Assembly (NCBI RefSeq): GCF_022321485.1
Contig: NZ_JAKOGG010000015.1
Coordinates: forward strand, 30,574 to 94,573
Direction: 5' to 3'
DNA: 64,000 nucleotides
Source of the DNA: Shewanella electrica
GTDB lineage: Bacteria; Pseudomonadota; Gammaproteobacteria; Enterobacterales; Shewanellaceae
Numbering within the stretch: position 1 is the first letter of the stretch; each line of letters begins with the position of its first letter. Positions 56,298-64,000 of this stretch are shown one piece after another. A model generated the notes under the pieces. The model had not been told where the DNA came from. It ran no database searches and saw only the letters and a list, made by a program, of their open reading frames with translations. Position numbers and translations under genes: made by a program.

Positions 56298-58469
56298 ATG
56301 CTGAATAAGCACAAAATTGGGATATTAGCGTTTGCACTGGTGAGTTGCACAAGCATCAGTGGTTGTGATTCAACGTCTGAAAATTCATCTGCTAAAAACG
56401 TGAGCCAACCAACACTTGCACCCTATCCAGTTGCGCGAGCGACGGACTTGACCGAGACATTACATGGTACTGAAGTCGCCGATCCGTATCGCCATTTAGA
56501 AGAGGACTCGGCGGAAACTCAGGCGTGGGTTAAGGCTGAGCAGCAATATGGTGCGGCATACCTCAATGCTATTCCTAACAAGCAAGCGGTAGTTGATCGC
56601 ATTACCCATCTTTGGAATTACGAAAAATTCTCGGCGCCTATTGAACGTGGCCAACGTAACTTCTTTTTCCGTAATAATGGCTTACAGGCACAATCGGTAC
56701 TTTATGTAACGGATGCCGGTGGCAATGAACGTGTGTTACTTGATCCCAATAAGCTGTCTGAAGATGGCACGGTGGCGTTGACGGGGATCGACATCAGTGA
56801 AGATGGCAACACTTTGGCTTATGGTGTGTCTGCGTCGGGATCTGATTGGCAGTCGTGGCATTTTATTGATGTGGCAACAAATAAAAAACTTAACGACGAA
56901 TTGCAATGGATTAAGTTTTCAGCGGCGGTATGGGACAAGAATAGCAGTGGCGTTTACTACGCGCGTTATGACGAACCCAAAGGTGGTAACGTTATGGCCG
57001 ATACCAACTTTGGTCAAAAAGTGTATTTCCATAAAATGGGCACGGCACAGGCTGATGATGTGTTGATTTTTGAACAGCCTGAGCATCCTGAATGGGGCTT
57101 TGGTATTGGTGTCAGCGATGACGGCGACTATTTATTGTTGTATGTCTCGCAAGGGACGGATAGCCGCAATCGCTTCTTCTACAAATCACTCAAACAACCA
57201 AGCGACGTTATCGCATTGATTCCTGAGCTAGAAGCCGAATATCAGTTTATTGGTAACGAAGGCAACATTTTTTACTTTAAAACCGATTACCAAGCACCAA
57301 ATGGTAAAGTCATAACGATTGATATCCAGCATCCAGAAAAAACGAATTGGCAAACTATCATTCCAGAGTCAGCCGACCCAATCGATACCGTTAGAATCAT
57401 CAATAATCACCTCGTTGTGAGTTCATTACATGATGTCATCAGCAAGATGGCTATTTATGCGATGAATGGTAAGAAGCTGCAGGATGTCGCAACACCTGGG
57501 CAGGGGGCCGTTGCGGGACCATCTGGTAGTGCTAAAAATGACTATTTTTATTACAGCTACAACAGCTATATCCAACCGACTTCCACCTATAAGTTTGATT
57601 TTAAAACCGGTGAATCTAGTACTTATATGCAGCCTAAAGTGGCGTTTGACCCGAACGACTACACTTCAGAGCAGGTGTTTTACACCAGTAAGGATGGCAC
57701 TCGTGTGCCAATGCTGATTTCCTACAAAAAAGGTCTGAAAAAAACTGGCGATAACCCAACGCTGCTGTATGCCTATGGTGGGTTTGCTATCTCGATGACA
57801 CCACGGTTCAGTCCCGCAACTATTGCATGGCTAGATATGGGCGGTATTTATGCGGTGCCAAATATTCGCGGTGGTGCGGAATATGGTGAAAGCTGGCATC
57901 AGGCCGGGATGTTCGATAAGAAACAAAACGTGTTTGATGACTATTATGCCGCTGCTGAGTACTTGATCGACCAAGGCTATACCAATAGTAAAAAACTCGG
58001 GGCTTATGGCCGTAGTAATGGCGGTTTGTTAATGGGGGCCGCGGTCACCCAACGCCCAGAGCTGTTTGCCGCTGTGTTACCAGCTGTCGGTGTATTGGAT
58101 ATGTTGCGTTTCCAAAAATTCACCATTGGCTGGGCTTGGACTAGCGAGTACGGCAGTGCTGATAACGCGGAGCAATTTCCTGCATTACTGGCATATTCGC
58201 CGTATCATAATGTGAAAGCACAAGCTTATCCGGCAACGATGATCATGACTGCAGATCATGATGACCGTGTTGTCCCTGCTCACAGCTTCAAATTTGGCGC
58301 GATGATGCAAGCCAAACAGCAGGGCGATAAACCGATCATCATGCGAATCGAGAGTAATGCCGGTCACGGTGGCGGCAAGCCGACCGCGATGCAGATCGAT
58401 GAGCAGGCTGATATCTATAGCTTCCTTTGGCAAGCGTTTGGATTGCAACTCCCAAGCCAGATCCACTGA
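56298..58469 (+). CDS. Prolyl oligopeptidase family serine peptidase, lipoprotein
   Basis: The 723-residue S9A peptidase has an N-terminal beta-propeller (about 100-450) that gates access and a C-terminal alpha/beta-hydrolase domain. The catalytic Ser573 is in GRSNGG, the Asp is in TADHDDRV and the His is in NAGHGGGK. It cleaves after proline in short peptides. The N-terminus is a lipoprotein signal with two possible lipoboxes, LVSC (Cys17) and ISGC (Cys23). If Cys23 is used, the following Asp would suggest inner-membrane retention by the E. coli rule. AGAGG precedes the ATG. MITE copy D sits just upstream. Confidence 0.93.
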   Translation: MLNKHKIGILAFALVSCTSISGCDSTSENSSAKNVSQPTLAPYPVARATDLTETLHGTEVADPYRHLEEDSAETQAWVKAEQQYGAAYLNAIPNKQAVVDRITHLWNYEKFSAPIERGQRNFFFRNNGLQAQSVLYVTDAGGNERVLLDPNKLSEDGTVALTGIDISEDGNTLAYGVSASGSDWQSWHFIDVATNKKLNDELQWIKFSAAVWDKNSSGVYYARYDEPKGGNVMADTNFGQKVYFHKMGTAQADDVLIFEQPEHPEWGFGIGVSDDGDYLLLYVSQGTDSRNRFFYKSLKQPSDVIALIPELEAEYQFIGNEGNIFYFKTDYQAPNGKVITIDIQHPEKTNWQTIIPESADPIDTVRIINNHLVVSSLHDVISKMAIYAMNGKKLQDVATPGQGAVAGPSGSAKNDYFYYSYNSYIQPTSTYKFDFKTGESSTYMQPKVAFDPNDYTSEQVFYTSKDGTRVPMLISYKKGLKKTGDNPTLLYAYGGFAISMTPRFSPATIAWLDMGGIYAVPNIRGGAEYGESWHQAGMFDKKQNVFDDYYAAAEYLIDQGYTNSKKLGAYGRSNGGLLMGAAVTQRPELFAAVLPAVGVLDMLRFQKFTIGWAWTSEYGSADNAEQFPALLAYSPYHNVKAQAYPATMIMTADHDDRVVPAHSFKFGAMMQAKQQGDKPIIMRIESNAGHGGGKPTAMQIDEQADIYSFLWQAFGLQLPSQIH

Positions 58470-58502
58470 TTAAGCATCGGTTAAGCTTAATAAAAATAAA
58501 CT

Positions 58503-58523
58503 GGGGGCCTTCGTGCCTCCTTT
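58503..58523 (+). terminator. Weak terminator candidate after the prolyl oligopeptidase gene
   Basis: GGGGGC (58503-58508) and GCCTCC (58515-58520) pair with one G-U across a 6-nt loop, followed by only three T residues. Confidence 0.4.
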
Positions 58524-58596
58524 GCTGTTATGCCATTCACAATCTGTGGGCGGATCGGTATAGTAGGCATCATTTGTGGCAGGGACAAAGCAATTG

Positions 58597-59001
58597 ATGA
58601 TGTTTCGCTGGCCGATTACAGTTTATTACGAAGATACCGACGCTGGTGGCGTGGTATATCATTCTAATTATTTGAATTTTTTTGAGCGCGCTCGTACTGA
58701 ATGGTTGCGTGCGCTCGGCATCAGTCAACAGCAATTGTTGGCTGATGATATCGCTTTTGTCGTGAGACATGCGGATATTGATTTTCGTAAAGCGGCGCGC
58801 TTTGAACAGCAACTCGAAGTGGTGAGCACTATTGCTGAAACTAAACGCGCCTCTCTCGTTTTTGATCAACAACTTGTTGATGCTGACGGCCAAGTTTATT
58901 GTGCAGCGACCGTTGTGGTCGTGTCCGTATCACTATCTAAAATGAAACCCGTTGCCATACCGCCCCACATTTTGCAGGAGTTTAAGCAAGGTGAACGCTG
59001 A
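58597..59001 (+). CDS. ybgC: Tol-Pal system acyl-CoA thioesterase YbgC
   Basis: The 134-residue hotdog thioesterase is the first gene of the tol-pal operon. The signature [29 protein letters not shown] contains the catalytic Asp (key residues about 10-38). It hydrolyses acyl-CoA or acyl-ACP and associates with the phospholipid synthesis machinery in E. coli. GTG 58576 is in frame 21 nt upstream and ATG 58600 just downstream; I chose ATG 58597, but the ribosome site (AGGGA) is 12 nt away, so the start is uncertain. Its end overlaps tolQ by 11 nt. Confidence 0.92.
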   Translation: MMFRWPITVYYEDTDAGGVVYHSNYLNFFERARTEWLRALGISQQQLLADDIAFVVRHADIDFRKAARFEQQLEVVSTIAETKRASLVFDQQLVDADGQVYCAATVVVVSVSLSKMKPVAIPPHILQEFKQGER

Positions 59002-59680
59002 AATATCATTTATTGGATTATTTTTACAAGCCAGCTTGCTGGTGAAATTTGTCATGCTGACGTTGTTGACCCTCTCCATCGTCTCATGGGGGGTTATCTT
59101 GCAACGGCGGCGAGTATTGGGTGATGCGCGCCGTAACGCCGAACGCTTTGAAGAGAAATTCTGGTCTGGTGTTGACTTAAATAAGTTCTATCAAGAACTG
59201 TCGTCACGCCAAGACAGCAATTCGGGCATGGAAAGCATGTTTGTCTCCGGCTTCAAAGAGTATGCTCGACTGAACAAAACTAGCCATAAAGTGCCGGGCG
59301 CCATTATGGACGGTAGTTATCGCGCAATGCGTATCGCGTTGTCTAAAGAGTTAGATAAGATGGAAACCCATCTGCCATTATTGGCTACCATAGGTTCAAC
59401 CAGCCCATATATCGGCCTGTTTGGTACCGTATGGGGGATTATGAACGCCTTTATTGCGCTTGGTGCAGTGCAAAACGCCACCTTGGCGATGGTTGCGCCG
59501 GGTATTGCAGAGGCATTGATTGCCACCGCGATGGGTCTGTTCGCCGCTATTCCAGCGGTAATCGCCTATAACCGTTTTTCTACCCAAGTGGAAAAATTGG
59601 AAATGGCCTACGCCAACTTTATGGAAGAGTTTTCCAGCATTCTGCACCGTCAAGCCTACAGCGATAGGGAAGAAGCATGA
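58991..59680 (+). CDS. tolQ: TolQ, proton-channel subunit of the Tol-Pal system
   Basis: The 229-residue inner-membrane protein of the TolQ/ExbB/MotA family has three membrane segments (about 18-40, 130-155 and 165-190). The ion-path helices contain [19 protein letters not shown] and [26 protein letters not shown]. With TolR it uses the proton motive force to energise TolA. GTG 58991 has GGAG 10 nt upstream and overlaps the ybgC stop; the frame upstream has no similarity. It overlaps tolR by 4 nt. Confidence 0.96.
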   Translation: MNAEISFIGLFLQASLLVKFVMLTLLTLSIVSWGVILQRRRVLGDARRNAERFEEKFWSGVDLNKFYQELSSRQDSNSGMESMFVSGFKEYARLNKTSHKVPGAIMDGSYRAMRIALSKELDKMETHLPLLATIGSTSPYIGLFGTVWGIMNAFIALGAVQNATLAMVAPGIAEALIATAMGLFAAIPAVIAYNRFSTQVEKLEMAYANFMEEFSSILHRQAYSDREEA

Positions 59681-60114
59681 ACCAAGGTTACCAGCGTAAA
59701 CGGCGTCGGCCGGTCGCTGAAATCAACGTAGTGCCCTACATCGACGTGATGTTAGTGCTGTTGATTATCTTTATGGTGACCGCGCCGATTGTTTCACAAG
59801 GCGTTAAAGTAGATTTGCCGCAAGCGGCAGCTGAACCGCTGTCTGCTGACAGCAAAGCGCCGATTATTGTATCGATTGACGCCGAGGGCGAATATTTCGT
59901 TACCGATGGCGCTAGCCCGATCAAAGCCGCAATCAATGTGTCTGATGCAACGTCACAAGTCGTTGCTATTTTACAAGTAGAGCCAGAGCGTCCAGTTGTA
60001 GTGAAAGGCGATCGCGCTATTCCATACGAAAAAGTGATCCAACTGATGGCAACACTGCAAAAAGCAGGTTTACCATCAGTGGGTTTGATGACTGACTCAC
60101 CGGAGGATAATTAG
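59677..60114 (+). CDS. tolR: TolR, stator subunit of the Tol-Pal system
   Basis: The 145-residue ExbD-family protein has a short cytoplasmic N-terminus, one membrane helix (about 18-38) containing the proton-carrying Asp ([17 protein letters not shown]) and a periplasmic peptidoglycan-interacting domain. It couples proton flow through TolQ to TolA. Its ATG overlaps the tolQ stop (ATGA), and tolA follows 1 nt downstream, showing tight operon organisation. Confidence 0.96.
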   Translation: MNQGYQRKRRRPVAEINVVPYIDVMLVLLIIFMVTAPIVSQGVKVDLPQAAAEPLSADSKAPIIVSIDAEGEYFVTDGASPIKAAINVSDATSQVVAILQVEPERPVVVKGDRAIPYEKVIQLMATLQKAGLPSVGLMTDSPEDN

Positions 60115-60115
60115 C

Positions 60116-61078
60116 GTGTCCGGTAATCAGAATATGAAGTTGCCGATCATCATATCGGCAACGATTCACGTTGGGGTCATTGTGGCGTTGGCGCTGAATA
60201 TCGATTTTTCGTCAAAGCCTGAGATGTTAGCTGCACCTAATACGCAGCCGGAAGCGCTCAAAGCTGTCGCCATCGAGCAAAACAAGGTTGATGATTACGT
60301 TAAGCAAGTGAAGCAAGAACGTGCCGATACCGCCCGTAAAGAACGTGAACGCCAAGCCGAGTTAGATCGCAAAGCTGAAGACGCGCGCAAGGCGCGTGAG
60401 CAAGAACAGCAACGTATTCAAAAATTGGCAGAAGAGCGTAAGCAGCAAGAAGTGGAGGCGCAAAAAGCCGCCGCTGCTACTGAAGCCGCTCGGATAAAAC
60501 AGCAACAAGAGCAAGAAAAAGCCGCGAAAGCAGAAGCTGCGCGTAAGCAGAAAGAGCAAGAGCGCCAAGCTGCGGAAGACGCGGCGAAGAAAGCCGAAGC
60601 AAAACGCCAAGCTGAAGAAGCCGCCGCGAAAAAAGCGGAAGCTGAGCGCAAAGCTCGTGAAGAGGCTGAACGTAAAGCGCGCGCCGAAGCTGAGCGTAAA
60701 CGCCAAGCGGAAGAGGCTCGTCGCCGCCAAGAACAAGAGATGCAAGATGCACTCGCGGCTGAGCAAAGTCAGTTAAGTGCTGCCCGTTCTCAGCAGTTGA
60801 TGAGCGAAGTCAACAAGTACAAAGCGATGATTACCTCCACCATCCAACGTAACTTGGTGGTGGATGACTCTATGCGCGGTAAATCTTGTAAAGTACAAGT
60901 ACGCTTAGCATCTGATGGTTTTGTGACTAACGTCAGTATTTTAGGCGGCGACCCACAAGTCTGCCGTGCAACACAAAATGCCATCAATAAAGCAGGGCGT
61001 TTGCCAGTATCACCAGAGCCTGATGTATACCAGCAGATGAAAGAAATCAACCTGGAAGTAAGACCTGAGTTTAATTAA
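60116..61078 (+). CDS. tolA: TolA, periplasm-spanning Tol-Pal protein
   Basis: The 320-residue protein has one N-terminal membrane helix (about 10-28), a very long Ala/Lys/Glu/Arg/Gln helical domain II (about 60-225) and a C-terminal globular domain III (about 230-320, with the CKVQVRLASDGFVTNV fold) that contacts TolB and Pal. GTG 60116 follows GGAG at 10 nt. The low-complexity helix creates long open frames on the opposite strand that are not genes. The residue count of domain II is shorter than in E. coli TolA (421 in total). Confidence 0.95.
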   Translation: MSGNQNMKLPIIISATIHVGVIVALALNIDFSSKPEMLAAPNTQPEALKAVAIEQNKVDDYVKQVKQERADTARKERERQAELDRKAEDARKAREQEQQRIQKLAEERKQQEVEAQKAAAATEAARIKQQQEQEKAAKAEAARKQKEQERQAAEDAAKKAEAKRQAEEAAAKKAEAERKAREEAERKARAEAERKRQAEEARRRQEQEMQDALAAEQSQLSAARSQQLMSEVNKYKAMITSTIQRNLVVDDSMRGKSCKVQVRLASDGFVTNVSILGGDPQVCRATQNAINKAGRLPVSPEPDVYQQMKEINLEVRPEFN

Positions 61079-61087
61079 AGGAGTCCC

Positions 61088-62413
61088 ATGAAAGCGTTTG
61101 TCAAAGGTCTAATGTTGTTGGCGATTGTGATGGTTAAACCATCATTCGCCGCATTGGATATTGTCATTACTGAGGGGGTTGACGCAGCTCGACCTATCGC
61201 CGTGGTGCCTTTTGTGTGGCAAGGTGTAACGCCCGCACCGTCATCTATCTCTGAAGTCGTTGCCAGCGATTTAAGCCGCAGCGGTACTTTCAAACCGTTG
61301 GATGAAACCGGTTTAGGTCAACGTGCCATCGGTGAAGCGAGTAGCTTTAATCCGGAAATGTGGCGCAATGTGTCGGCCGAAGCGGTGTTGATGGGGAACA
61401 TCAAACCTTACGGGAATAACCAATATCTGGTGAGTTTTGACTTGGTAGATTTGGTGAAAGCTCAGATGCAAGGCGCGGGTCCTCAAGCACGTAGTGAATA
61501 TCTGCTTGATAGCCGTCAGACCGTGATCAGTGCTGAGCAATTCCGCCAGTACGGTCACCGTATTAGCGATATCGTGTATGAAAAACTCACGGGCATTAAA
61601 GGCGCATTCTTAACCCGTATCGCCTACGTGGTTGTGGAGCAACGCCAGAGCAACCCGTACCAGTTAATGATTGCCGATTATGACGGTTATAACGAACAGA
61701 TGTTGCTGCGTTCACCTGAACCGCTGATGTCACCGTCATGGTCACCTGATGGTCGCAAGTTAGCTTATGTGAGTTTTGAGAACAAAAAAGCCGAGATCTT
61801 TGTTCAAGATATCTATAGCCGTACTCGCGTAAAAGTCACTAGCTATCAAGGGATTAATGGTTCACCAACGTTTTCGCCAGATGGCAAAAAGTTAGCTATC
61901 ACGCTATCCAAAGACGGTCAGCCTGAAATCTATGTGGTTGATATTGCCAGTGGCGCTCTGCAGCGCATTACCAACCATTATGCGATTGATACGGAGCCAT
62001 CTTGGTTCCCTGATGGTAAATCTTTGCTGTTTACCTCCGAACGCGGTGGTCGTCCACAGCTGTATCAAGTGGAGTTAGCCAGCAAGCAAGTGACTCGCCT
62101 AACCTTTGAGGGTGAGTGGAACCTTGGTGGTACCGTCACTCCTGACGGCCGTAGCCTGATTTTTGTAAACCGTACGAATGGCAAATTCAATATTGCCCGT
62201 ATGGACTTGAAAACCCGCTTTATGCAGGTATTAACATCAACCAAACTCGATGAATCGCCTAGTGTTGCACCAAATGGCACTATGGTAATTTATGGAACAA
62301 CCTATGGCAGCAAACAAGTGCTTGCCGCCGTATCGGTTGATGGTCGCTTTAAAGCACGATTGCCAGCTGGCGAAGGGGATGTTAAGTCACCAGCATGGTC
62401 ACCATTTTTATAA
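61088..62413 (+). CDS. tolB: TolB, periplasmic beta-propeller of the Tol-Pal system
   Basis: The 441-residue exported protein has a signal peptide (residues 1-19, ending SFA), an N-terminal D1 domain (20-160) and a six-bladed WD40-like propeller with repeated [25 protein letters not shown] and [13 protein letters not shown] blade motifs. It shuttles between Pal and TolA. Length matches the family (430-450). It lies 9 nt downstream of tolA with GGAG before the ATG. Confidence 0.97.
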   Translation: MKAFVKGLMLLAIVMVKPSFAALDIVITEGVDAARPIAVVPFVWQGVTPAPSSISEVVASDLSRSGTFKPLDETGLGQRAIGEASSFNPEMWRNVSAEAVLMGNIKPYGNNQYLVSFDLVDLVKAQMQGAGPQARSEYLLDSRQTVISAEQFRQYGHRISDIVYEKLTGIKGAFLTRIAYVVVEQRQSNPYQLMIADYDGYNEQMLLRSPEPLMSPSWSPDGRKLAYVSFENKKAEIFVQDIYSRTRVKVTSYQGINGSPTFSPDGKKLAITLSKDGQPEIYVVDIASGALQRITNHYAIDTEPSWFPDGKSLLFTSERGGRPQLYQVELASKQVTRLTFEGEWNLGGTVTPDGRSLIFVNRTNGKFNIARMDLKTRFMQVLTSTKLDESPSVAPNGTMVIYGTTYGSKQVLAAVSVDGRFKARLPAGEGDVKSPAWSPFL

Positions 62414-62440
62414 CGAACGATTTCTAAAAAGGATGATGTA

Positions 62441-62983
62441 ATGGAATTTAATAAAATTGTAAAAACATTAGCCGTTGCACTGCCGTTGATGACCTTAGCA
62501 GCGTGTAGCTCTACTTCAGAATCTGACACTGCGGCAGGCGATGCTACCACCGGTAGCGGCCAGTATGGTGCTAATGGTGCTGGGGGTATCGAGATGGGCG
62601 GCGCTAGCCAAATGATGACACCAGAAGAGCAGCAACGTCAGCAGTTCCAAGAGTTGCGTCAAGACAATGTCATTTACTTTGAATTTGACCGTAGTGAAAT
62701 CGGTGGTACTTATGCGCAACTGTTAGAAGCCCACGCGGATTACCTAACTAAGCACCCAAGTGTGCGAGTGCTGATTGAAGGTCACACCGACGAACGTGGT
62801 ACCCCAGAGTACAACATCGCGCTGGGTGAACGCCGTGCTAAAGCCGTAGCAAAATACATGCAAGGTTTAGGTGTATTACCTAGCCAAATGAGCATCGTCA
62901 GCTACGGTGAAGAAAAGCCAGCGGATTTGGAACATACAGCAGATGCTGAAGCCAAAAATCGTCGTGCAGTTTTAGTTTACTAA
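62441..62983 (+). CDS. pal: Pal, peptidoglycan-associated lipoprotein
   Basis: The 180-residue outer-membrane lipoprotein has a lipobox LAAC with Cys at about residue 22, a Gly/Ser-rich linker and an OmpA-like peptidoglycan-binding domain (about 70-180). The diaminopimelate-binding signature is VLIEGHTDERGTPEYNIALGERR (key residues about 109-131). It ties the outer membrane to peptidoglycan and to TolB. It is 27 nt after tolB in the same operon. AAGGATGATG precedes the start. Confidence 0.97.
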   Translation: MEFNKIVKTLAVALPLMTLAACSSTSESDTAAGDATTGSGQYGANGAGGIEMGGASQMMTPEEQQRQQFQELRQDNVIYFEFDRSEIGGTYAQLLEAHADYLTKHPSVRVLIEGHTDERGTPEYNIALGERRAKAVAKYMQGLGVLPSQMSIVSYGEEKPADLEHTADAEAKNRRAVLVY

Positions 62984-62995
62984 GGGTTAGTGGCA

Positions 62996-63757
62996 ATGAA
63001 AAAATCGCTTATCGCCATAGCATTGGTGTTGTCAGGTGCGGCTCATGCCGCACCTGCGCCTGTCACTGAAGTCGGTGGCAATAGCAGCAGCGGTAGCGCC
63101 GCAGATCGTATTGATCGCTTAGAGCGGATTATTAAAGCGCGTCAGCAATCGGAAGTGGACATGCAGCGCCGCTTAGATGCACTACAACAAGAAGTGCTAG
63201 ATTTACGCGGGCAAGCCGATCAGCAAAACTATCAAATTGAGCAGATGTTGCAGCGTCAGCGTCAGCTTTACGATGAAATTGCCAATATGACGGCCAATAA
63301 AGGCGCGGTGAATAACAGTGCTGTTGTGGCGACGCCCACCGTGGCCATCAGCAATAGTACTGCACCAGCTTCTTCATTATCGGAGACCGATGCCTATCAG
63401 CGTGCGGTGGATTTGGTGCTGAAGCAACGTCAGTACGCAGAGGCTATTCCGGCATTCAAAGAATTTATCAGTCAATATCCCAACTCCAACTATGCTGATA
63501 ATGCTAACTATTGGTTAGGGCAGCTGCTGTACAACCAAGGTGATTTAGCGCAAGCAAAAGTGGCGTTTGAAAATGTGGTGAACAATTTCAAAGAGTCAGG
63601 TAAGCGTGGCGATAGTTTAGTGAAGCTTGGAATGATTGCTGAAAAATCAAATGATAAAAATGCAGCAACCGGTTTTTATAACCGGGTGTTGAAAGAGTAC
63701 GCCAACAGCGCTGCTGCTCGTATTGCACAACAGCAATTGGCTGCAATTAAGCCATGA
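62996..63757 (+). CDS. cpoB: CpoB (YbgF), division coordinator with Tol-Pal
   Basis: The 253-residue periplasmic protein has a signal peptide (to AHA), an N-terminal trimerising coiled coil (about 40-95, DRLERIIKARQQSEVDMQRRL) and C-terminal TPR repeats (about 130-253, YANSNYADNAN-type repeats; key segments NYWLGQLLYNQGDLAQAKVAFENVV). CpoB links TolA and PBP1B to coordinate outer-membrane constriction with septal peptidoglycan synthesis. ATG 62996 is preferred over GTG 62990 because AAGGG then sits at proper distance. It is the last gene of the operon; no clear terminator follows. Confidence 0.94.
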   Translation: MKKSLIAIALVLSGAAHAAPAPVTEVGGNSSSGSAADRIDRLERIIKARQQSEVDMQRRLDALQQEVLDLRGQADQQNYQIEQMLQRQRQLYDEIANMTANKGAVNNSAVVATPTVAISNSTAPASSLSETDAYQRAVDLVLKQRQYAEAIPAFKEFISQYPNSNYADNANYWLGQLLYNQGDLAQAKVAFENVVNNFKESGKRGDSLVKLGMIAEKSNDKNAATGFYNRVLKEYANSAAARIAQQQLAAIKP

Positions 63758-63832
63758 TTTTACAGCAATTAACCAAAAAATCCCCAGCTCGATGGTTTTT
63801 CAGGCAAACAATAAAAAAAGCAGATTTTGCGC

Positions 63833-63860
63833 TTGCATGAGAAACTGAAAACGGTATTAT
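63833..63860 (+). promoter_or_regulatory. Promoter of tRNA-Lys
   Basis: TTGCAT (63833-63838) and TATTAT (63855-63860) have a 16-nt spacer and are followed by the GC-rich discriminator GGCGCCC, typical of growth-rate and stringently controlled stable-RNA promoters. Transcription would begin about 58 nt before the tRNA. Confidence 0.65.
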
Positions 63861-63924
63861 AGGCGCCCACAGCACGGGGCCACTGGAAATAACCTCGGAA
63901 ACGCGCTGTAAAGTTTGAAAAAAT

Positions 63925-64000
63925 GGGTCGTTAGCTCAGTCGGTAGAGCAGTTGGCTTTTAACCAATTGGTCGAAGGTTCGAATCCTTCACGACCCACCA
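63925..64000 (+). tRNA. tRNA-Lys (anticodon UUU)
   Basis: The 76-nt cloverleaf has acceptor GGGTCGT/ACGACCC, D-arm GCTC...GAGC, anticodon arm GTTGG-CTTTTAA-CCAAT with anticodon TTT, T-arm GAAGG-TTCGAAT-CCTTC and an encoded 3' ACCA. It ends exactly at the window edge; further tRNA genes may follow outside. Confidence 0.97.

Noticed and set aside
60362-60766. Long minus-strand open frames opposite tolA
   Set aside because: Low-complexity Ala/Lys/Glu codons of TolA domain II leave the opposite strand free of stops; the translation is Leu/Phe/Ser/Arg-rich and has no family likeness.

Overview
The window reads as a chromosomal segment of a Shewanella-like gammaproteobacterium (Alteromonadales). 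The gene families and their order support this: motY beside the RNase T gene, a complete ybgC-tolQRAB-pal-cpoB operon followed by tRNA-Lys, divergent ppsR/ppsA, small DUF3802 and DUF4826 proteins, and a CrbS-type symporter-kinase divergent from acs. No source organism was given, so this is inference from gene content. Coding density is high, and almost everything is housekeeping or core metabolism. I found no prophage, no transposase gene and no CRISPR array.

Layout. 1-8 kb: Tat-exported murein endopeptidase (mepK), ribosomal protein L25 (rplY), the tamA-tamB outer-membrane assembly pair (minus strand), and a periplasmic isoaspartyl peptidase. 8-13 kb: a CBS-pair protein, the giant RNA helicase hrpA and small unknown genes. 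13-17 kb: two tandem ABC-2-like exporter modules (minus strand), one with a small membrane gene broken by a miniature transposable element. 17-23 kb: yceH, a cvfB-like S1 protein, then a polyamine cluster speE-speA-speD behind a leader of about 465 nt. 23-31 kb: pdxH, a YceI-like protein, a DUF3802 protein, acs divergent from crbS, and a PAP2 phosphatase. 31-38 kb: a c-di-GMP phosphodiesterase with a receiver domain, a sensor kinase, a 49-bp tandem-repeat array and a soluble FIST chemoreceptor. 38-42 kb: LysR regulator divergent from the glutathione-dependent formaldehyde detoxification pair, then a CrbR-like regulator. 42-51 kb: thioesterase, DAHP synthase, ppsR/ppsA, D-2-hydroxyglutarate dehydrogenase. 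51-58 kb: MarR regulator, unknown membrane-anchored protein, leucine-type dehydrogenase, DUF4826 protein, rnt, motY, prolyl oligopeptidase. 58-64 kb: Tol-Pal operon and tRNA-Lys(UUU).

Functional links. TamA/TamB, Tol-Pal-CpoB and MepK all serve the envelope. SpeA, SpeD and SpeE together give agmatine and spermidine, once agmatine is turned to putrescine by genes outside the window. Acs with CrbS and the distant CrbR-like regulator forms an acetate-scavenging circuit, and PpsA with PpsR adds gluconeogenic control.

The most notable non-genic signals are: (i) four related MITE-like elements that end in TA plus GGGG(C/A)TGTT termini, one inserted in codon 2 of a gene whose uninterrupted form can be rebuilt exactly; (ii) eight in-phase 49-bp tandem repeats abutting the stop codon of a chemoreceptor gene; (iii) a 48-codon upstream ORF and attenuator-like leader before speE-speA-speD; (iv) a near-perfect sigma-28 promoter for motY; (v) an inverted-repeat operator candidate for LysR at the formaldehyde genes and a TAGAC/GTCTA operator candidate at acs/crbS; (vi) a strong minus-strand terminator in an intergenic region with no long minus-strand gene, suggesting an unannotated small transcript.
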